64,000 bases of DNA from Gillisia sp. Hel_I_86 (GCF_007827275.1 NZ_VISE01000001.1:620001-684000), one strand, 5' to 3'. Counted from the stretch's first letter, positions 1 through 9,537 are shown. The notes: generated from the sequence alone by a model not told the origin. A program made the numbers and translations.

Positions 1-927
1 ACTGCCTTGAGTAGAGGGATCACCTTGGTGGAAAGCAACCAAAGCGATCATCAGGCAATTGCCGAAAAATTGATAGAAGAATGTCTGCCGCATGCTCATA
101 AGTCTCTTAGAATTGGGATCACGGGCGTTCCCGGGGTAGGAAAAAGCACCTTTATTGAAGCTTTTGGTAGTTACTTGATCCAACAAGGCAAAAAAGTAGC
201 TGTTTTAGCGGTAGATCCAAGTAGTTCTGTTTCTCACGGAAGTATTATGGGCGATAAAACCCGAATGGAGAAGCTGGTGACCGAAGAAAATGCCTTTATT
301 CGCCCCTCTCCATCCGGGGATTCCCTTGGCGGCGTTGCAAAAAAAACCAGGGAATCCATCATTCTCTGTGAAGCTGCGGGTTTTGACATTTTACTTATAG
401 AAACTGTTGGCGTGGGACAAAGTGAGACCACCGTGCATAGCATGACAGATTTTTTCTTATTGCTGAAATTGGCCGGTGCAGGAGATGAACTACAAGGAAT
501 TAAACGCGGAATTATAGAAATGGCTGATGCTATTGTAATAAACAAAGCCGATGGGGATAATTTGAAAGCTGCCAAAAATGCGAAACTGGAATTTAACAGG
601 GCCTTGCATTTATATCCTCCAAAAGCCAGTGAATGGCAACCAAAAGTCTCTTTGTGCAGTGCTTTAGAGGAAACTGGGATCACCGAAGTTTGGGAGATGA
701 TTTTAAAATATAAAGCGTTGGTAGATAAAAACAATTATTTTCAAATTAATCGCCATAATCAGAATAAATTCTGGTTATTACAAACCATCAACGAGCATTT
801 AAAAAGCAGGTTCTATAAAGATCCCAAAATCAAAAAAGCATTGGAAGAACAATTGCGAGCCATAGAAAATAATGAAACCACGCCTTTCGCAGCCGCAAAA
901 TTATTGCTGAAAATACAACGCATTTAA
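1..927 (+). CDS. meaB: MeaB/ArgK-type P-loop GTPase, 5' end cut by the window
   Basis: The gene encodes a metallochaperone GTPase of the MeaB (ArgK) family. These proteins protect and reload the B12 cofactor of methylmalonyl-CoA mutase in the cytoplasm. The visible part has the Walker A motif GVPGVGKST, a switch region containing DPSSS, the segment [10 protein letters not shown] and the base-recognition NKAD. Reading is open to base 1, and codons before the TTG at base 7 fit the family (an [11 protein letters not shown] stretch), so the true start lies upstream. About 306 of the usual 320-340 residues are present. The partner mutase genes are not in view. A different mutase with its own built-in G domain lies at 39.9-43.4 kb. 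Confidence 0.9.
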   Translation, partial: TALSRGITLVESNQSDHQAIAEKLIEECLPHAHKSLRIGITGVPGVGKSTFIEAFGSYLIQQGKKVAVLAVDPSSSVSHGSIMGDKTRMEKLVTEENAFIRPSPSGDSLGGVAKKTRESIILCEAAGFDILLIETVGVGQSETTVHSMTDFFLLLKLAGAGDELQGIKRGIIEMADAIVINKADGDNLKAAKNAKLEFNRALHLYPPKASEWQPKVSLCSALEETGITEVWEMILKYKALVDKNNYFQINRHNQNKFWLLQTINEHLKSRFYKDPKIKKALEEQLRAIENNETTPFAAAKLLLKIQRI

Positions 928-950
928 AAATTTAAGCCCTCATTTCCCTT

Positions 951-2597
951 ATGAAGATTTTAAAAAAGGCCTACCACAATTATCCCGTAGTGTTGCTCCT
1001 TCTTTTGGGGGTTTTAATTTTTATCACTAATCTGGATGTACTTATGGTAAATATCATGGAGGCCCGTAATTTTATTAGTGCCAGGGAAATGCTCACTCAT
1101 AATAATTGGATCTTCACCACGATGAATGAGGCAGCTCGCTATGAAAAACCTCCGTTCCCAACGTGGTTAACAGCGATTTCCGCCTATCTATTTGGTATGG
1201 AAAGCTTGTTTGCCTATCGTTTGCCAGCAGCTTTAACTTCAATTTTTCTCTCTTTTATATTTTATAAGCTTCAGCTGTTATTGGTAATAAAAAAGAAGCT
1301 CGCATTTATCTCCAGTCTAATTTTAATGACTTCTTTTTATATTATTTTTTCAGGCAGGGACGGGCAGTGGGATATTTTTACCCATGCCTTTATGATGGGT
1401 TGTATTTATTTCATTATTCGTTTATTTAAAACTAAAAAGAACAACTATCCCTATGCGATTTTTGCCGGATTATTTTTTGGAATTTCTGTGTTGAGCAAAG
1501 GGCCGGTTTCCTTATATGCCTTGTTTTTGCCATTTTTGATAGCGTACGGAATAAGTTATAAGTTCAAAAATCTTTCTGAAAAATGGCCAGCCCTTCTCCT
1601 ATTTCTAATTGTAGGAGTCTCATCTGGTGCGTGGTGGAGTGTGGTGGTGCACTATTACGATGCTGAAGCTTTCGCCGCAGTGGCAGAACTTGAAAGTAGT
1701 AGGTGGCTTAATTATAACGTGCGGCCTATTTGGTATTATTGGAGTTTCTTTACCCAAAGTGGAATTTGGACTATTCCAGCTTTTGTAAGCTTGTTCTATT
1801 GGTATTTAAAACCAAGGGTTTCTAATTTAAAAGCTTATAGATTCTATATCCTATGGACGCTCTTTTCGGTTGTTTTACTTTCCTTAATTCCTGAAAAGAA
1901 AAGCAGGTACTTATTGCCGGTATTAATTCCTTTGGCATTGACTACGGGATTTTATGTGGAATACATCATTAAGAATTTCAGACAGGGATTATCAAAAATA
2001 GAGCGATTTCCAGTTTATCTCAATTTTATAGTATTGGCAATAATTGCAATTGCTGCTCCTTTTGTGCTTTATAATTTCTTTGGCGAAGTAATCTGGGAGA
2101 AATCTTTCAGCTTTGTTTTAGTGAGTATTGCATTGCTTTTAATGGGAGCTGGCTTTGTCTTTGGCTTGCTTAAAAAGAAACCAAAATTGCTGTTTGGGTT
2201 ACAATTTCTAATGATTTTGGCGATTTTAAATTTCGGTTTTCCCTTAGCCGAATTGATCTCTCCACATCGAAATGTGCCAAATATAGCAACGCTTATTAAA
2301 TTTGAAGAAGCTGAAAATATACGAATTTATGAAGCCTCCGGAATTATTCCTGAGTTCATTTTTGAATATGGAAAACCTATGCCTATCGTAAAATCTGAAG
2401 AAGAACTTCCAACTCAAGCCAACGATAATAAATTTGGAATCCTAGTGTCTCAAGAGGAAAAACCGGAGTGGCAGGAAAAATTCCGAAGCTATAATTTTAA
2501 GCTGATTGACACCTTAGATCTCAATCCAACAATGGATAAAGGAAAGAACAGCCGGTTGATTCGAGAATTCTATGTGTTGACTAAAAAACAATCTTGA
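951..2597 (+). CDS. GT39/ArnT-like membrane glycosyltransferase
   Basis: This is a 548-residue polytopic membrane protein of the PMT/ArnT-like glycosyltransferase superfamily. Such enzymes transfer a sugar from a polyprenyl-phosphate carrier to a lipid or protein on the outer face of the inner membrane. The first external loop has the family pattern: MEARNFISAREM near residue 35, then RYEKPPFPTW, which resembles the DE-R-Y-A-E-I-A-R-E-M and EKPP motifs of ArnT. About ten hydrophobic segments follow, and the last 110 residues are a soluble tail. It starts 24 bases after meaB on the same strand and may be read through from it. Its 3' end overlaps the convergent PAP2 gene by 17 bases. The acceptor is unknown, and lipid A or surface protein are both possible. 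Confidence 0.8.
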   Translation: MKILKKAYHNYPVVLLLLLGVLIFITNLDVLMVNIMEARNFISAREMLTHNNWIFTTMNEAARYEKPPFPTWLTAISAYLFGMESLFAYRLPAALTSIFLSFIFYKLQLLLVIKKKLAFISSLILMTSFYIIFSGRDGQWDIFTHAFMMGCIYFIIRLFKTKKNNYPYAIFAGLFFGISVLSKGPVSLYALFLPFLIAYGISYKFKNLSEKWPALLLFLIVGVSSGAWWSVVVHYYDAEAFAAVAELESSRWLNYNVRPIWYYWSFFTQSGIWTIPAFVSLFYWYLKPRVSNLKAYRFYILWTLFSVVLLSLIPEKKSRYLLPVLIPLALTTGFYVEYIIKNFRQGLSKIERFPVYLNFIVLAIIAIAAPFVLYNFFGEVIWEKSFSFVLVSIALLLMGAGFVFGLLKKKPKLLFGLQFLMILAILNFGFPLAELISPHRNVPNIATLIKFEEAENIRIYEASGIIPEFIFEYGKPMPIVKSEEELPTQANDNKFGILVSQEEKPEWQEKFRSYNFKLIDTLDLNPTMDKGKNSRLIREFYVLTKKQS

Positions 2598-3153
2598 ATT
2601 TTTGGAAGAAAAATTTATGCAAAACCACAAATAATAAGCCCAATAATGTTCCTATTAACATCCCGGTGATCACATCTAAAGGATAATGAACCCCAACGTA
2701 AATTCTACTGTAGGTTACTATTAACGCCCAAAAGAGTAGGAAATAAATAAGTTTTGGATAGAATTTTTTCAGAATTAATCCAACAAATACTGCCAAGGCT
2801 GTAGAATTAGATGCATGTGCAGAAAAATAACCAAATCTGCCACAACGCTCTGCAATAAATCGTGTCGCCTCTTTCACGCCTTCTTGTCCGCAAGGTCTTG
2901 GTCTTTCAAAACCATGTTTAAAAAGATTTGCTAACTGGTCGGTACAGGTAATCATTAAAGCAACCAACACCATAGTGATCAAGGTTCCTTTGACACCAAT
3001 TTTTTTATAAATCAAAAATAATAACACCGCATACAGCGGAATGGCAGTCCATTTATCGGTCATCAAAAGCCAAAAAGGATCCCACGTAGGGTTGCCAAGA
3101 TTATTTAAATAAAGGAATAGCTCCCTGTCGTATTCTATTAGTTCATCTAACAT
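2581..3153 (-). CDS. PAP2-superfamily membrane phosphatase
   Basis: A 190-residue membrane protein with the three acid-phosphatase signatures of the PAP2 family: K-x6-RP as KHGFERPRP, the FSAH version of PSGH, and SRIYVGVHYPLDV carrying the SR...H...D set. Such enzymes remove phosphate from lipid carriers such as undecaprenyl pyrophosphate or phosphatidate, or from lipid A. There are five or six hydrophobic segments. The gene converges on the glycosyltransferase and overlaps its end. PAP2 and GT39 enzymes both act on polyprenyl-phosphate chemistry, so a shared envelope role is plausible but inferred only from proximity. Confidence 0.88.
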   Translation of the reverse strand: MLDELIEYDRELFLYLNNLGNPTWDPFWLLMTDKWTAIPLYAVLLFLIYKKIGVKGTLITMVLVALMITCTDQLANLFKHGFERPRPCGQEGVKEATRFIAERCGRFGYFSAHASNSTALAVFVGLILKKFYPKLIYFLLFWALIVTYSRIYVGVHYPLDVITGMLIGTLLGLLFVVLHKFFFQKFKIVF

Positions 3154-3200
3154 TAAAAATTAATTGGGTGTTCTTAAAGTATCATAATCGATAAGCAACG

Positions 3201-3282
3201 GTCATTCTGAACTTGTTTCAGAATCTCATTACACTTTAACGACCCTGAAATAAATTCAGGGTGACGACATGAATTTTATGAC
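3201..3282. repeat. Dispersed palindromic (REP-like) element
   Basis: Two small hairpins lie side by side between the PAP2 gene and the next small gene: TTCTGAA...TTCAGAA at 3205-3223 and CCCTGAA...TTCAGGG at 3243-3260. Bases 3201-3229 are identical, 29 of 29, to bases 41894-41922 inside the icmF reading frame. Related copies occur near 24.3, 25.3, 29.8, 39.4, 39.7 and 63.4 kb. Confidence 0.85.
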
Positions 3283-3303
3283 AAAAAACGGATACATATA
3301 AAA

Positions 3304-3531
3304 TTAATCGTCGTATCTGGATACTTCCCTATCGTAAAATTCATTTGCCTGTGTGATCAAGATCTCAGCTTCGGTAGCAAGTTCCTTTTCATCACCTTTA
3401 TCAAAATCTTCCAACCACTCTACATCGTCGTTTTCCAAATTGATTATAAATCTCGGATATTCTGTGTGGATCACAAAAATAGCATCCGGAAAATCGGTAT
3501 TATCACCTAAAAGAAATTTTGGGAATTCCAT
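3304..3531 (-). CDS. Small acidic protein, unknown function
   Basis: A 75-residue, strongly acidic protein starting MEFPKFLLGDNTDFPDAIFV. It has no signal peptide, no membrane segment and no motif I can assign. The sequence has a normal amino-acid mix with alternating hydrophobic and acidic residues, as in a compact cytosolic domain. It stands alone between the PAP2 and MATE genes. Similar short proteins are, to my recollection, common in flavobacteria, but I cannot name a family. A plus-strand frame across the same bases gives a low-complexity translation and was discarded. Confidence 0.65.
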   Translation of the reverse strand: MEFPKFLLGDNTDFPDAIFVIHTEYPRFIINLENDDVEWLEDFDKGDEKELATEAEILITQANEFYDREVSRYDD

Positions 3532-3670
3532 AGTTTATATTTTTTATAATTTTCAAAAGGAAGGCTGTCAAAAATGCCATTTTTCATCCTATATTATTCT
3601 TCAGGATAGCTCAATATCCTTTTTCTATTTTCAACTGATAAATTTATTCTGAAATCATTTCAGCATAAAA

Positions 3671-5020
3671 TCAAGCAAGCTTCAGAATTAATTTTTTACT
3701 TAAATAATTGAACCTAAAATACAACATTATAGCCGATGCCGTTAAACCTGCCAATAAGCCAAGCCAAATCCCCATACTGCCCAAATTTTCTGCTCTTCCA
3801 TAATAAATTGAAACTGGGAACCCGATGATCCAGTATGCTATAAAACAAATTACTGTCGGAATTTTCACGTCCTGCAATCCTCTTAATGCTCCGAGAATCA
3901 CAACCTGAAGGCCATCACTTAGTTGAAATAAAGCAGCAACCACCAATAATTGAGCGGCTAGAATAATCACGTCTACATTGTCCAGATATAATGTTGGCAA
4001 CCAATCCTTCATTAAAATAAAGAGAATGGCAAAAACGGCTTCAATTAAAAACACCAGTAAGAAAGTGGATATTGCAATCCGCCGGAGTTCTTTATAATTA
4101 TGCAGTCCTTTTTGATTTCCAACCCGTATGGTTGCAGTTACTCCCAACCCAACGGCAATCATAAAAGTCATAGAGGCCAAATTGAGTGCTATTTGATTTG
4201 CAGCCTGCGGATTGGTTCCTAACATTCCTGCCAAGAAAATCGTGCCAGTAAAGATGGCTACCTCAAAGAACATCTGTAAAGCAGTAGGAAATCCAAGCGC
4301 CAATATTCTTTTGAAGATTGCAATTTTAAAAAATTCGTTTTTAGACCAAATAAAATAAGGTTTGAATTTCTTTTTCTTTCTTAATACTTCCCATAAAAAC
4401 CATAGCATAAAGAATCTGGAGATCAAGGTTCCTATGGCCGCCCCTTCCAGCTCCAGCCTTGGGAAGATCCAAAAGCCATAGATTAATATAAAATTGAATA
4501 CTACATTTACCACATTTGCGAGCAAGGTGGCGTACATGGCATATTTTGTTTGTGACAATCCATCGGCAAACTGCTTATATGCCTGAAAGATCATTAAAGG
4601 GATCATGGAAAAAGCAACTATTTCCAGATATGGAAGGGCCAATGCAACCACTTCTGGCGGCTGATCCAAATGATATAAAATAGGCTTAGCCAACAATAAC
4701 AGCAGGAAAAGGGCAACTCCATTTACGGTACACAACATCACGCCATGATGAAAATAACTTCTTCCCTTTTCTATATTTCCCGCTCCATCTGCCTCGGCAA
4801 TTAACGGGGTTATTGCAAAGGAAAAACCAATCCCTAAGGACAAGGCAATAAAGACCAAGCTATTTCCCAAAGACACTGCTGCCAATTGGGCAGCACCTAG
4901 CCGCCCGATCATTAAATTATCGGCAAGACCCACCAACACATGACCCAGTTGTCCCATCATTACAGGAAAGGCGATGCTTAAATTATATTTGAACTCTTTG
5001 GTGTAGGCTGTTAGCTGCAA
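3671..5020 (-). CDS. MATE-family (NorM-like) cation/drug antiporter
   Basis: The 449-residue product has about twelve hydrophobic segments arranged as two similar halves and begins with the MATE-typical stretch SIAFPVMMGQLGHVLVGLAD near residue 14. MATE exporters expel cationic or aromatic compounds in exchange for Na+ or H+ in the inner membrane. The length is normal for the family. The gene is monocistronic. A perfect 16-base inverted repeat lies 53-110 bases upstream of its start and may form part of its leader. The substrate cannot be predicted. Confidence 0.92.
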   Translation of the reverse strand: MQLTAYTKEFKYNLSIAFPVMMGQLGHVLVGLADNLMIGRLGAAQLAAVSLGNSLVFIALSLGIGFSFAITPLIAEADGAGNIEKGRSYFHHGVMLCTVNGVALFLLLLLAKPILYHLDQPPEVVALALPYLEIVAFSMIPLMIFQAYKQFADGLSQTKYAMYATLLANVVNVVFNFILIYGFWIFPRLELEGAAIGTLISRFFMLWFLWEVLRKKKKFKPYFIWSKNEFFKIAIFKRILALGFPTALQMFFEVAIFTGTIFLAGMLGTNPQAANQIALNLASMTFMIAVGLGVTATIRVGNQKGLHNYKELRRIAISTFLLVFLIEAVFAILFILMKDWLPTLYLDNVDVIILAAQLLVVAALFQLSDGLQVVILGALRGLQDVKIPTVICFIAYWIIGFPVSIYYGRAENLGSMGIWLGLLAGLTASAIMLYFRFNYLSKKLILKLA

Positions 5021-5072
5021 TTTCTAAAATTAAGTGGCAAAGATAACAGGATTTGTTTGGGCAAAAATTGAA

Positions 5073-5130
5073 TTCCATTTTAATTTTCAATAAAGAGAGC
5101 AGCTATGATTTTTAGAAAATTAAAATGGAA
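5073..5130. repeat. Perfect 16-bp inverted repeat upstream of the MATE gene
   Basis: Arms at 5073-5088 (TTCCATTTTAATTTTC) and 5115-5130 (its exact reverse complement) are separated by 26 bases. The structure sits in the 348-base gap between the MATE gene (minus, start 5020) and the M28 peptidase gene (end 5369). The rest of the gap holds only a short hairpin at 5260-5277 (TCCCGAA/TTCGGGA), which resembles a fragment of the dispersed repeats. A 63-codon frame at 5145-5336 looks non-coding. Confidence 0.8.
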
Positions 5131-5368
5131 CCAATCATCCGGGTTTGCTACAGAAACGCATTTTTAAATCATTAAATTCTTTGGTTTTCTTCATGCTTTT
5201 CAGGTCGCCTCGGAATTATTGCACCATCACTTTAATCTATGTTGAAGATCCTAAAACAATCCCGAAAGCCTTCGGGACAGGGTGGTGTGATCCTTTTAGA
5301 AGGATAATGATTTATTTGGAAAAAAAAATGATATAAAAAACTAGACTTTAAAAAGGTAATACTGTCAC

Positions 5369-6766
5369 CTAAAGCTTTGAAATTCCATATTTATCTACTA
5401 AGTAAACCATGGATGCCATAGTAGCAGCACCTAGTTCCAGTTCCCTTTTATTAATATGATCAAAAGTGTCATTTTCTGAATGATGATGATCGAAATAGCG
5501 TTGAGAATCTGGTACCAAACCAGCAAGTACGGTTTTGCCATTTTTCAACGGACCAATATCTGCTCCTCCATGACCAATCTCGAAATAGTGAATTAAATAA
5601 GGCTTAAACAACGGTTCCCAAGCTGCTATTTGATCAAATTGATCTTGTTTTGCTTCAAAAGAAAATCCTCTGGGAGTGAATCCACCAGCATCACTTTCCA
5701 AGGCAAAAATGTGGTTTTCCTTCTTCCCTTTAGCTACTTCAGCATATTTATTGCCGCCACGTAAACCATTCTCTTCATTCATGAACAAGACCACACGAAT
5801 AGATCTTTTAGGCTTTATTCCAGATTCTTTTAATAGTCGCAAAACTTCCATGGATTGAACCACTCCAGCACCATCATCATGAGAACCATCGCCTACGTCC
5901 CAGGAATCCAAATGTCCGCCTACCACAATATATTCATCAGGAAATTGGCTTCCGGTAATCTCACCAATTACATTGTAACTTTGCACATCTGGCAATTGTT
6001 CACTATTCAGTTTAAAATAAACCTCTGTTTTCTTTTCAATTTTCAAAAGACCGCTTAAATATTCTGCATCATTGGTGCTTATTGCTGCTGCCGGAATTCT
6101 TTGAGAAGGCCTTAATTCGCCATAACTCATGGTTCCAGTGTGCGGGAAATCGTCCAACCTTAAATTCATGGATCTTACCAGCACACCAATTGCCCCATAT
6201 TTTGCGGCTTCTGCAGCACCAGAATACCGCTGATCTACACAACCACCATAAGCTTCAAAGGTATTTATAAGATCTGCCCGCATTGGCCTATTATAAAATA
6301 CGATTTTCCCTTTAATTTGGGCTTCTCCATACCTTGCAAGATCTTCTATTCCCTGCACTTCTATAACCTGGGCTTTCGCTCCGCCCACTGGGGTAGACAC
6401 AGAGCCCCCAAGTGCCGTAATATTGATATTCCTGGTGCTACCGGGAGCAGTTTCTATGTAAGCAAATTCCTTAGCACCACGCACCCATTTTGGGACCATA
6501 ACGGGTTGTAACCAAACCTTGTCCAATCCTAAGGTCTCCAATTCCTTTTTAGTGTATTCTACCGCTTTTTGCGCATCTAAAGAGCCAGAAAGCCTCCCTC
6601 CAATATCATTGGACAAATGTTCCAACCATAGATAGGACTTGCCATTAAGCAAAGACATATCGTATAATTTTCGAAGATTCAACGAATCTTCTTGTTTGCT
6701 ACTAATTTGTGAAAATGATAGCTGACTGCACAAAATGGCAAGTCCTACTATAACTATTTTTTTCAT
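5369..6766 (-). CDS. Secreted M28-family Zn metallopeptidase with PA domain
   Basis: A 465-residue peptidase with a signal peptide at residues 1-20 (ending LSFSQ). The M28 di-zinc core is visible in GGHLDSWDVGDGSHDDGAG, in the catalytic/zinc glutamates of MNEENGLRGG, and in later D and H ligands. A protease-associated insert lies before it, around residues 110-230. These enzymes release N-terminal amino acids or split dipeptides in the periplasm or outside the cell. The gene lies 32 bases downstream of the PPK2 gene on the same strand. Exact specificity (aminopeptidase or carboxypeptidase-Q-like) cannot be told. Confidence 0.9.
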   Translation of the reverse strand: MKKIVIVGLAILCSQLSFSQISSKQEDSLNLRKLYDMSLLNGKSYLWLEHLSNDIGGRLSGSLDAQKAVEYTKKELETLGLDKVWLQPVMVPKWVRGAKEFAYIETAPGSTRNINITALGGSVSTPVGGAKAQVIEVQGIEDLARYGEAQIKGKIVFYNRPMRADLINTFEAYGGCVDQRYSGAAEAAKYGAIGVLVRSMNLRLDDFPHTGTMSYGELRPSQRIPAAAISTNDAEYLSGLLKIEKKTEVYFKLNSEQLPDVQSYNVIGEITGSQFPDEYIVVGGHLDSWDVGDGSHDDGAGVVQSMEVLRLLKESGIKPKRSIRVVLFMNEENGLRGGNKYAEVAKGKKENHIFALESDAGGFTPRGFSFEAKQDQFDQIAAWEPLFKPYLIHYFEIGHGGADIGPLKNGKTVLAGLVPDSQRYFDHHHSENDTFDHINKRELELGAATMASMVYLVDKYGISKL

Positions 6767-6798
6767 TTTGGATGTTTTTTTGAATTTAAAAAAGGTAA

Positions 6799-7683
6799 TT
6801 ATAAGATTTCTTTTTTTAAGATTTCCCTGTATTCTTCAAGGTTATTTTTGATCTCTTGAGATAACTCTGGCTCCTGAACATCTTTATATTCTGTAAGCAC
6901 ATCGTACAAGATCTTAGCAACCAAATAACGTGCCGTATCCTTATCGTCTGCAGGGATCACATACCAAGGAGCATGAGGTTTGGAGGTAGCATTTATAGCC
7001 TGCTCATAGGCATCTTGATATTGATTCCATAATTTTCGCTCCTTAAGATCTCCTGGGGAAAACTTCCAATTTTTTTCCTGTTTATCTAGTCTACGTAATA
7101 AGCGTTGCCGCTGTTCTTCTTTAGAGATATGAAGAAAAAATTTAAAGATCAAAGTCCCATTTTCAGCAATATGCTTTTCAAAATTTCGGATAGACTCGTA
7201 ACGGTCTTCCCAAAATTTTTCGTTTACATCTTCCAAACTTGTTACCTCCGGCAAATTTTCTCCCAAAATGTATTCTGGATGCACTTTAGTAACCAATACA
7301 TTTTCATAATGTGTTCTATTAAATACTCCGAATTTACCCCGAGCAGGAAGTGCGATATAATGTCTCCATAAAAAATCATGCTTTAACTCTAAAGAAGTTG
7401 GTACTTTAAAACTGTGCACTACCACACCCCTGGAATTAAAATCTTTGAACACCTCCCTAATCAAACTATCTTTCCCAGCAGTATCCATCCCTTGTAGGCA
7501 AATAAGCACTGCATATTTGCCATGTGCATATAATTTATCCTGCCATTTGCCCAGTTTTTCCCTGGTATCCTCTAGCATATCTTCAATCTCCTCTCCCTTG
7601 GTTTTCAAAGAAAAGGAAGTCGATTTGTTTTTTAATTTAATCTCAGAATCTATTCGAAAGTGAGCAAGATCTAATTTATCCAT
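6799..7683 (-). CDS. Polyphosphate kinase 2 family protein
   Basis: A 294-residue protein of the PPK2 family, which moves phosphate between polyphosphate and nucleotides. Walker A is GMDTAGKD at residues 65-72. The lid/Walker B region contains FNRTHYENVL near residue 121. The basic lid loop with RR and W residues around 190-210 is also present. Length fits a single-domain PPK2. The subclass, and so whether NMP or NDP is the main acceptor, cannot be decided by eye. It heads a possible two-gene unit with the M28 peptidase, but a functional link is not evident. Confidence 0.9.
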   Translation of the reverse strand: MDKLDLAHFRIDSEIKLKNKSTSFSLKTKGEEIEDMLEDTREKLGKWQDKLYAHGKYAVLICLQGMDTAGKDSLIREVFKDFNSRGVVVHSFKVPTSLELKHDFLWRHYIALPARGKFGVFNRTHYENVLVTKVHPEYILGENLPEVTSLEDVNEKFWEDRYESIRNFEKHIAENGTLIFKFFLHISKEEQRQRLLRRLDKQEKNWKFSPGDLKERKLWNQYQDAYEQAINATSKPHAPWYVIPADDKDTARYLVAKILYDVLTEYKDVQEPELSQEIKNNLEEYREILKKEIL

Positions 7684-7760
7684 ATTCTAAATCGTTGAAT
7701 GCTAAATATACGATCTTTAAGAAACATATTTTTTTTATCTTCGCCTTTAAATTCAACAGC

Positions 7761-8354
7761 TTGGAAAGAGAAGAGATAATACAGAATGTTGCCACCCTAC
7801 TAAAGGAAATTCCTAGTTCTATGGAGGTGGTAAAGAATGATTCTAGAAGAGATCAACGATTCCATTATTTGGCGACTCACATGGTAGATAAGGCACTTAA
7901 GAAGGATGCCCTTATTGTTTCCGAGAACCAAAAAGGTTTTGCCATCCTTTTTAAAACAAGCAAAAAAGAGGAGAATTTTTGGAAAGAATTGCCTGAACAA
8001 TTGGGTCTTGTTTGGAATGTTACGGGAATAAAGAATGCTTTAAATATCTTAAAGACACAAAAACACATCAAGAACCAGCGACCACAAGAGGGTGAATATT
8101 TATACTGTTGGTTTTGGGGGATTTTAGAAGATTCCCGGGGGGCGGACAAACAAGTAGGAAAAGAAATGAAAGACGAATTCTATCGTCAAGCAAATCTTTA
8201 CAACATTCCGCTATATGCCGAAACCAGAATGCGTCAAAATGCCTTGGTTTACCAAAGATTTGGATTCGAACTTTTTAATGAGTGGAAACATCCAAGTGGG
8301 GACACCATGTATTTTTTAAGGTATATTCCAGAATCTTTAAAAACCAAAGAATAA
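7761..8354 (+). CDS. GNAT-like acetyltransferase domain protein
   Basis: A 197-residue protein whose C-terminal part ends with a GNAT-type signature, MRQNALVYQRFGFELFNEW, as in N-acetyltransferases where N, Y and GFE follow the acetyl-CoA site. I placed the start at the TTG at 7761. A -7-like element TATCTTCG lies at 7737-7744, about 17 bases upstream, and the in-frame ATG at 7695 lies before that element and would add a run of unlikely hydrophobic and basic residues. ATG 7821 is a shorter alternative. The gene diverges from the PPK2 gene. The substrate is unknown. Confidence 0.72.
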   Translation: MEREEIIQNVATLLKEIPSSMEVVKNDSRRDQRFHYLATHMVDKALKKDALIVSENQKGFAILFKTSKKEENFWKELPEQLGLVWNVTGIKNALNILKTQKHIKNQRPQEGEYLYCWFWGILEDSRGADKQVGKEMKDEFYRQANLYNIPLYAETRMRQNALVYQRFGFELFNEWKHPSGDTMYFLRYIPESLKTKE

Positions 8355-8370
8355 TTCTTGTCTCAAAATA

Positions 8371-9537
8371 TTAGGATTTACTGGCAAAAAGCTTCACATC
8401 TTCTTCAGTCACTTCTGAACCTCCAAGTATAATGAGGCGTTCCACAACATTTCGTAATTCCCGAATGTTCCCTGTCCAGTCATAATCCTTTAACTGATCT
8501 ATAGCCTTTGCGGTAAATACCTTGACGTTGCTCCCATGTTCTTCTGCTATTTTTTCTGTAAAGAATTTCACCAAAAGTGGAATATCATCTCTACGTTCAT
8601 TTAGCGGTGGCACTTTAATAAGGATGACAGCTAGCCTATGATACAAATCTTCCCTGAATTTTTTATCCTCAATTTCTTTTTTAAGGTTTTTGTTAGTGGC
8701 CGCAACTACTCGCACGTCGACTTTTATATCCTTATCGCTCCCAACGCGGGAAATCTTGTTTTCTTGTAATGCACGCAATACCTTTGCTTGAGCAGATAGG
8801 CTCATATCGCCTATTTCATCCAAAAAAATGGTCCCGCCATTGGCCGCTTCAAATTTCCCAGCTCTATCTTTATTTGCCGAAGTAAAAGCTCCTTTTACAT
8901 GTCCAAAAAGTTCACTTTCTATTAATTCTGAAGGGATCGCAGCACAATTCACCTCTACCATAGGCCCGCTGGACCGGTCGCTTTTTTGGTGTATCCAATG
9001 CGCCACCAATTCTTTGCCCGTACCATTGGGCCCAGTAATTAATACCCTGGCATCTGTTTGTGCGACTTTTTCTATAATTTCCTTAATGGAAGTGATAGCG
9101 GGAGATTCCCCGATCATCTGGTATTTTTTTCCCACTTTTTTCTTAAGCAGCGTGTTTTCTACCACCAATTCTTTTCTGTCCAGTGCATTGCGAACGGTAT
9201 TCAATAACCTGTTAAGGTCTGGCGGCTTGGAAATATAATCGAAAGCCCCCATTCTCATAGTATTTACAGCAGTATCCAGATCTCCATGGCCAGAGATCAT
9301 AACAACTGGCACTTCGGGCTTAATTTTTTTTATGGCATCAAGGACTTCGATTCCATCCATTTTTGGCATCTTGATATCGCATAAAACTAGATCGTATTCT
9401 TCATCCTTGACCTTCTCTATCCCAATCAATCCGTCTTCAGCTTCTTCCAGCTGATAGGCTTTGTTTTCTTCAGAAAGAATTTTAACCAAAACCCTTCGTA
9501 TTGCCGCTTCATCTTCTATTACTAAAATTTTTGCCAT
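8371..9537 (-). CDS. NtrC-like response regulator lacking a DNA-binding domain
   Basis: The 388-residue protein has a receiver domain (residues 3-118, phosphoacceptor D54 in LCDIKMP) followed by a sigma-54-type AAA+ domain. Walker A is GPNGTGKE at 169-176, Walker B GTIFLDEIG at 235-243. The sigma-54 contact loop reads GAFTSA (216-221) instead of GAFTGA. The chain stops about 20 residues after the AAA+ module, so the Fis-type helix-turn-helix of classical NtrC proteins (about 450-470 residues) is absent. It must act without specific DNA binding, through a partner, or in another role. No histidine kinase is adjacent. Its start codon shares one base with the stop of the upstream outer-membrane protein gene (TAATG), so they are co-transcribed. 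Confidence 0.9.
   Translation of the reverse strand: MAKILVIEDEAAIRRVLVKILSEENKAYQLEEAEDGLIGIEKVKDEEYDLVLCDIKMPKMDGIEVLDAIKKIKPEVPVVMISGHGDLDTAVNTMRMGAFDYISKPPDLNRLLNTVRNALDRKELVVENTLLKKKVGKKYQMIGESPAITSIKEIIEKVAQTDARVLITGPNGTGKELVAHWIHQKSDRSSGPMVEVNCAAIPSELIESELFGHVKGAFTSANKDRAGKFEAANGGTIFLDEIGDMSLSAQAKVLRALQENKISRVGSDKDIKVDVRVVAATNKNLKKEIEDKKFREDLYHRLAVILIKVPPLNERRDDIPLLVKFFTEKIAEEHGSNVKVFTAKAIDQLKDYDWTGNIRELRNVVERLIILGGSEVTEEDVKLFASKS

Noticed and set aside
5145-5336. 63-codon plus-strand frame downstream of the MATE leader repeat
   Set aside because: It has no recognisable start context, crosses a repeat-type hairpin at 5260-5277, and its translation is irregular. No flavobacterial family comes to mind.
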